From an uncultured Collinsella sp. (lineage in GTDB: Bacteria > Actinomycetota > Coriobacteriia > Coriobacteriales > Coriobacteriaceae): a stretch of DNA of 8,509 bases. The notes below the pieces were generated by a model. That model ran no database searches and was not told where the DNA came from. It was given only the letters and a program-made list of their open reading frames with translations. Numbering within the stretch: position 1 is the stretch's first letter; the number at the start of each line of letters is the position of its first letter. Position numbers and translations under genes: made by a program. Shown piece after piece: positions 6,748 through 8,509 of this stretch. The stretch covers positions 1 to 8,509 of the forward strand of contig CALBBA010000084.1 in assembly GCA_937926755.1 (NCBI GenBank), read 5' to 3'.

Positions 6748-6811
6748 GGCAAGGCTCCCCTTACAAGCACTTGCCCGCGGCCCGCGTCGGCCGCAACCAA
6801 CGTGTGCGGCC
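6748..6811 (-). promoter_or_regulatory. Structured nagB leader with alternative hairpins
   Basis: In minus-strand RNA order, GGCCGCA (6811-6805) can pair with TGCGGCC (6795-6789). The core of that second segment can instead pair with GGCCGC (6782-6777), around the loop GACGCG. The two stems exclude each other. Further on, GGCAAG (6753-6748 region, read on plus) pairs with CTTGCC (6770-6775). This lies 26-90 bases before the nagB start. It resembles an attenuator layout, but such GC pairings arise easily in high-GC DNA and no T-run follows. Confidence 0.3.
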
Positions 6812-6922
6812 ACCAGGGCGAGGTCGCGTAATGTATGTGTCTCGTGTCTAGCCGCGTCGAGGCCCCTGCCCGTCCACGGTGACCCAAAGCCGTTTAGCTT
6901 CGGACAAATCCCATCTTGCCAC

Positions 6923-6952
6923 GGAGGGCGCCCTCTTTCAAGGGCGCCCTCC
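6923..6952 (-). terminator. Perfect 12-bp hairpin after the IIA gene (terminator-like, no T-run)
   Basis: Bases 6923-6934 pair with 6941-6952 without mismatch around the loop CTTTCA. It lies 43 bases after the IIA stop. Each arm contains AGGGCGCCCT, which is itself self-complementary. No T-run follows on either strand, so if it ends transcription it is not by the standard intrinsic signal; it may instead block exonucleases or be a repeat. The remaining DNA between the IIA and nagB genes (6723-6994) holds no gene. Confidence 0.5.
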
Positions 6953-6994
6953 ATAAACGTGTTTGAATTGTAGGCTAATGGCCACGTGCACTTG

Positions 6995-7492
6995 CTAGCG
7001 TTCGCGAGCAACGATGAGCTGGTCCATCTCCTCGACATGCTCGCCAACGGAGCCCTTGATGCTCGAGAACTCAACGGAGTTGCACACCAAGATGGGAACC
7101 GTCACATCGTAGCCCTCGGCAGCAATTGCCTCGCGATCGAACTCAATGAGTACATCGCCCTTATGGACGATGTCACCCACTTGCGCATGTACGGTAAAGT
7201 GCTTGCCCTCGAGCTGAACAGTGTCCAAGCCAACGTGGATGAGCACGTCCAAGCCATCGACCGTGTTGAGCGCAACGGCGTGTCCCGTGGGAAAAATGGC
7301 CTCGACCTTGGCGTCTGCCGGCGCAATCACGCGCGTACCCGTAGGCTGAATCGCCACGCCCTGGCCCAAAAGGCCGGTGGCAAATGTCTGGTCATTGACC
7401 TCGGACAACGGAATGACGTCGCCCGAGATGGGAGCATCCAGCGTAAGGACTCGACCACGCATACCAAAAGACCTTAGGACTTTAGTGAACAT
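6995..7492 (-). CDS. Stand-alone PTS glucose-type IIA protein
   Basis: A 165-residue cytosolic phosphocarrier of the IIA-Glc (Crr) family. It takes phosphate from HPr and passes it to a sugar-specific IIB domain; in many bacteria it also signals carbon status. The fold signatures are clear: AP(I)SGDVIPLSEVNDQTFATG (20-40), GVAIQPTG (45-52), FPTGHAVALNT with the supporting H71, and LIHVGLDTVQLEG with the expected phosphorylated H86. GDIVHKGDVLIEFD (107-119) is also typical. I chose ATG 7492, with GAGG about six bases upstream; the longer frame from 7513 has no better site and adds seven non-family residues. It has no attached IIB or IIC domain and none is adjacent, so its partner must be encoded elsewhere. 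It follows glmM by 71 bases and may share its transcript. Confidence 0.92.
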   Translation of the reverse strand: MFTKVLRSFGMRGRVLTLDAPISGDVIPLSEVNDQTFATGLLGQGVAIQPTGTRVIAPADAKVEAIFPTGHAVALNTVDGLDVLIHVGLDTVQLEGKHFTVHAQVGDIVHKGDVLIEFDREAIAAEGYDVTVPILVCNSVEFSSIKGSVGEHVEEMDQLIVARER

Positions 7493-7563
7493 GATCCCCC
7501 TCGGACATACCAATCAACCAAAATAGCTTTAACAGTTTACCACTTGGCACCCGTTTTTGACCA

Positions 7564-8509
7564 TTAGGGAAGTTCGCGCTTGACAACCTCGACGATGTCG
7601 TCGACAACACGCTGGGTCAGCTCGTGCGCCTCCGCCTCGGCCATAACGCGAACCAGCGGCTCAGTACCGCTCGGGCGCACCAGAATGCGGCCGCGGCCGT
7701 CAAGCTCCTTCTCGGCAGCAGCGACGGCGTCCCAAATGGGCTGGCAATCGTCCAGACCAGCCTTGTTGTCGGAATGCACGTTGACGAGTACCTGCGGGTA
7801 CTTCTTCATGATGCCGGCAAGATCGGTGAGGGTACGACCGGTGCGCTTGAGCACGGCCAGCAGCTGCAGAGCCGTCACCAAGCCGTCACCGGTGGTGTTG
7901 TGCTCCAGGAAGATGATGTGGCCGGACTGTTCGCCGCCGATGACGGCGCCGTCCGCGAGCATGCGCTCAAGAACATAGCGGTCGCCCACGGCGGTCTTTT
8001 CGTAACGGATGCCCGCCTTGTCCAGCGCCTTGTACAGACCGAAGTTGCTCATAACGGTAGTGACCAGCGTATTGCTGGGAAGCTGGCCACGCTCCTTGAA
8101 GTGCTTGGCGCAGATATACATGATCTTATCGCCGTTCAGCACCTGGCCCCGCTCGTCTACGGCAAGGCAGCGGTCCGCGTCGCCGTCAAAGGCGAAGCCC
8201 ACGTCCAGATGATGCTCCCGGACGTAGAGCTGCAAGCCCTCAATGTGGGTGGAGCCGCAGTCCGTGTTGATATTCACGCCGTCCGGCTGATCGTTGATGA
8301 CATAGGTCTTGGCCCCCAGCGCGTCAAACACTGCCCGGCCGATCATCCAGGAGCTGCCGTTGGCGCAGTCCAGACCAACCTTGTGCTTTTCAAAGGACCG
8401 GGAGGGCAGGCTGGTGAGGTAGCCGATATAGCGGTTGCGGCCGGAGTAGAAATCGATGGTCTTGCCCACCTTTCCCTCGGTGGCCCCAGGGAGGGAAGCG
8501 GGGTCACCG
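7564..8509 (-). CDS. glmM: Phosphoglucosamine mutase GlmM, C-terminal part
   Basis: GlmM interconverts glucosamine-6-phosphate and glucosamine-1-phosphate, the route to UDP-GlcNAc for peptidoglycan, in the cytosol. The frame is open to the right edge, so the N-terminal third with the catalytic phosphoserine is missing; 314 residues remain of about 445. Visible are the metal-binding loop DGDADR (108-113), the sugar-binding loop GGEQSGH (191-197) and the phosphate-binding loop RPSGTEPLVR (278-287). It ends at TAA 7564-7566. The reading at GTG 8469 is internal. Segments such as YSGRNRYIGYLTSLP and VMSNFGLYKALD recall GlmM of Lachnospiraceae and Oscillospiraceae more than typical actinobacterial GlmM, judged from memory. 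Arginine codons change from often CGG before about 8150 to only CGC/CGT after it. Product call firm; origin uncertain. Confidence 0.95.
   Translation of the reverse strand, partial: GDPASLPGATEGKVGKTIDFYSGRNRYIGYLTSLPSRSFEKHKVGLDCANGSSWMIGRAVFDALGAKTYVINDQPDGVNINTDCGSTHIEGLQLYVREHHLDVGFAFDGDADRCLAVDERGQVLNGDKIMYICAKHFKERGQLPSNTLVTTVMSNFGLYKALDKAGIRYEKTAVGDRYVLERMLADGAVIGGEQSGHIIFLEHNTTGDGLVTALQLLAVLKRTGRTLTDLAGIMKKYPQVLVNVHSDNKAGLDDCQPIWDAVAAAEKELDGRGRILVRPSGTEPLVRVMAEAEAHELTQRVVDDIVEVVKRELP

Noticed and set aside
6045..6851. 268-codon open frame on plus opposite nagB
   Set aside because: It is antisense to a clear nagB, with a Val/Gly-rich translation typical of a frame shadow, and has no family resemblance.
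6723..6887. 55-residue N-terminal extension of NagB
   Set aside because: The ATG at 6722 has a good ribosome binding site and gives the canonical MKII start; the extension covers the structured leader.
7493..7563. Promoter for the IIA gene: TGGTCA, 18 bases, TAAACT on minus
   Set aside because: Both boxes match at only four positions in a short AT-rich gap that could as well be read through from glmM; not strong enough to list.

Overview
The window looks like chromosomal DNA of a high-GC gut Actinomycetota, most likely class Coriobacteriia (Collinsella or a close relative). The basis is the GC-rich C/G-ending codon use, a very large regulator with an N-terminal ATPase and a C-terminal SARP/BTAD half, and a methyltransferase of a type I associate with that class. 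This is recognition from memory, not a database result. I see no phage, transposase, CRISPR array, tRNA or rRNA.

Layout, left half, plus strand: the C-terminal 270 residues of a PFL-family (UPF0210/DUF711) protein; a 317-base gap dominated by a long, nearly perfect palindrome; an uncharacterised class I SAM-dependent methyltransferase starting at a GTG; and yhbY, a small CRM-domain protein of ribosome assembly, closed by a strong intrinsic terminator.

Layout, right half, minus strand, in transcription order from the right edge: glmM (C-terminal 314 residues, cut by the edge), a stand-alone PTS glucose-type IIA protein, nagB, and a 999-residue STAND ATPase/SARP-type regulator that converges on yhbY. 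nagB has a clear terminator, so the regulator is probably transcribed separately, from a roughly 450-base upstream gap.

glmM and nagB act on the same metabolite, glucosamine-6-phosphate: GlmM sends it to the cell wall, NagB to glycolysis. The IIA protein between them could link amino-sugar flux to sugar uptake. The regulator's targets cannot be read from sequence.

Most of the window is ordinary housekeeping DNA. The least explained parts are the 833-966 palindrome, changes of codon habit inside the methyltransferase and inside glmM, competing hairpins in the nagB leader, and the domain order of the large regulator. I do not see a clear new multi-gene system.
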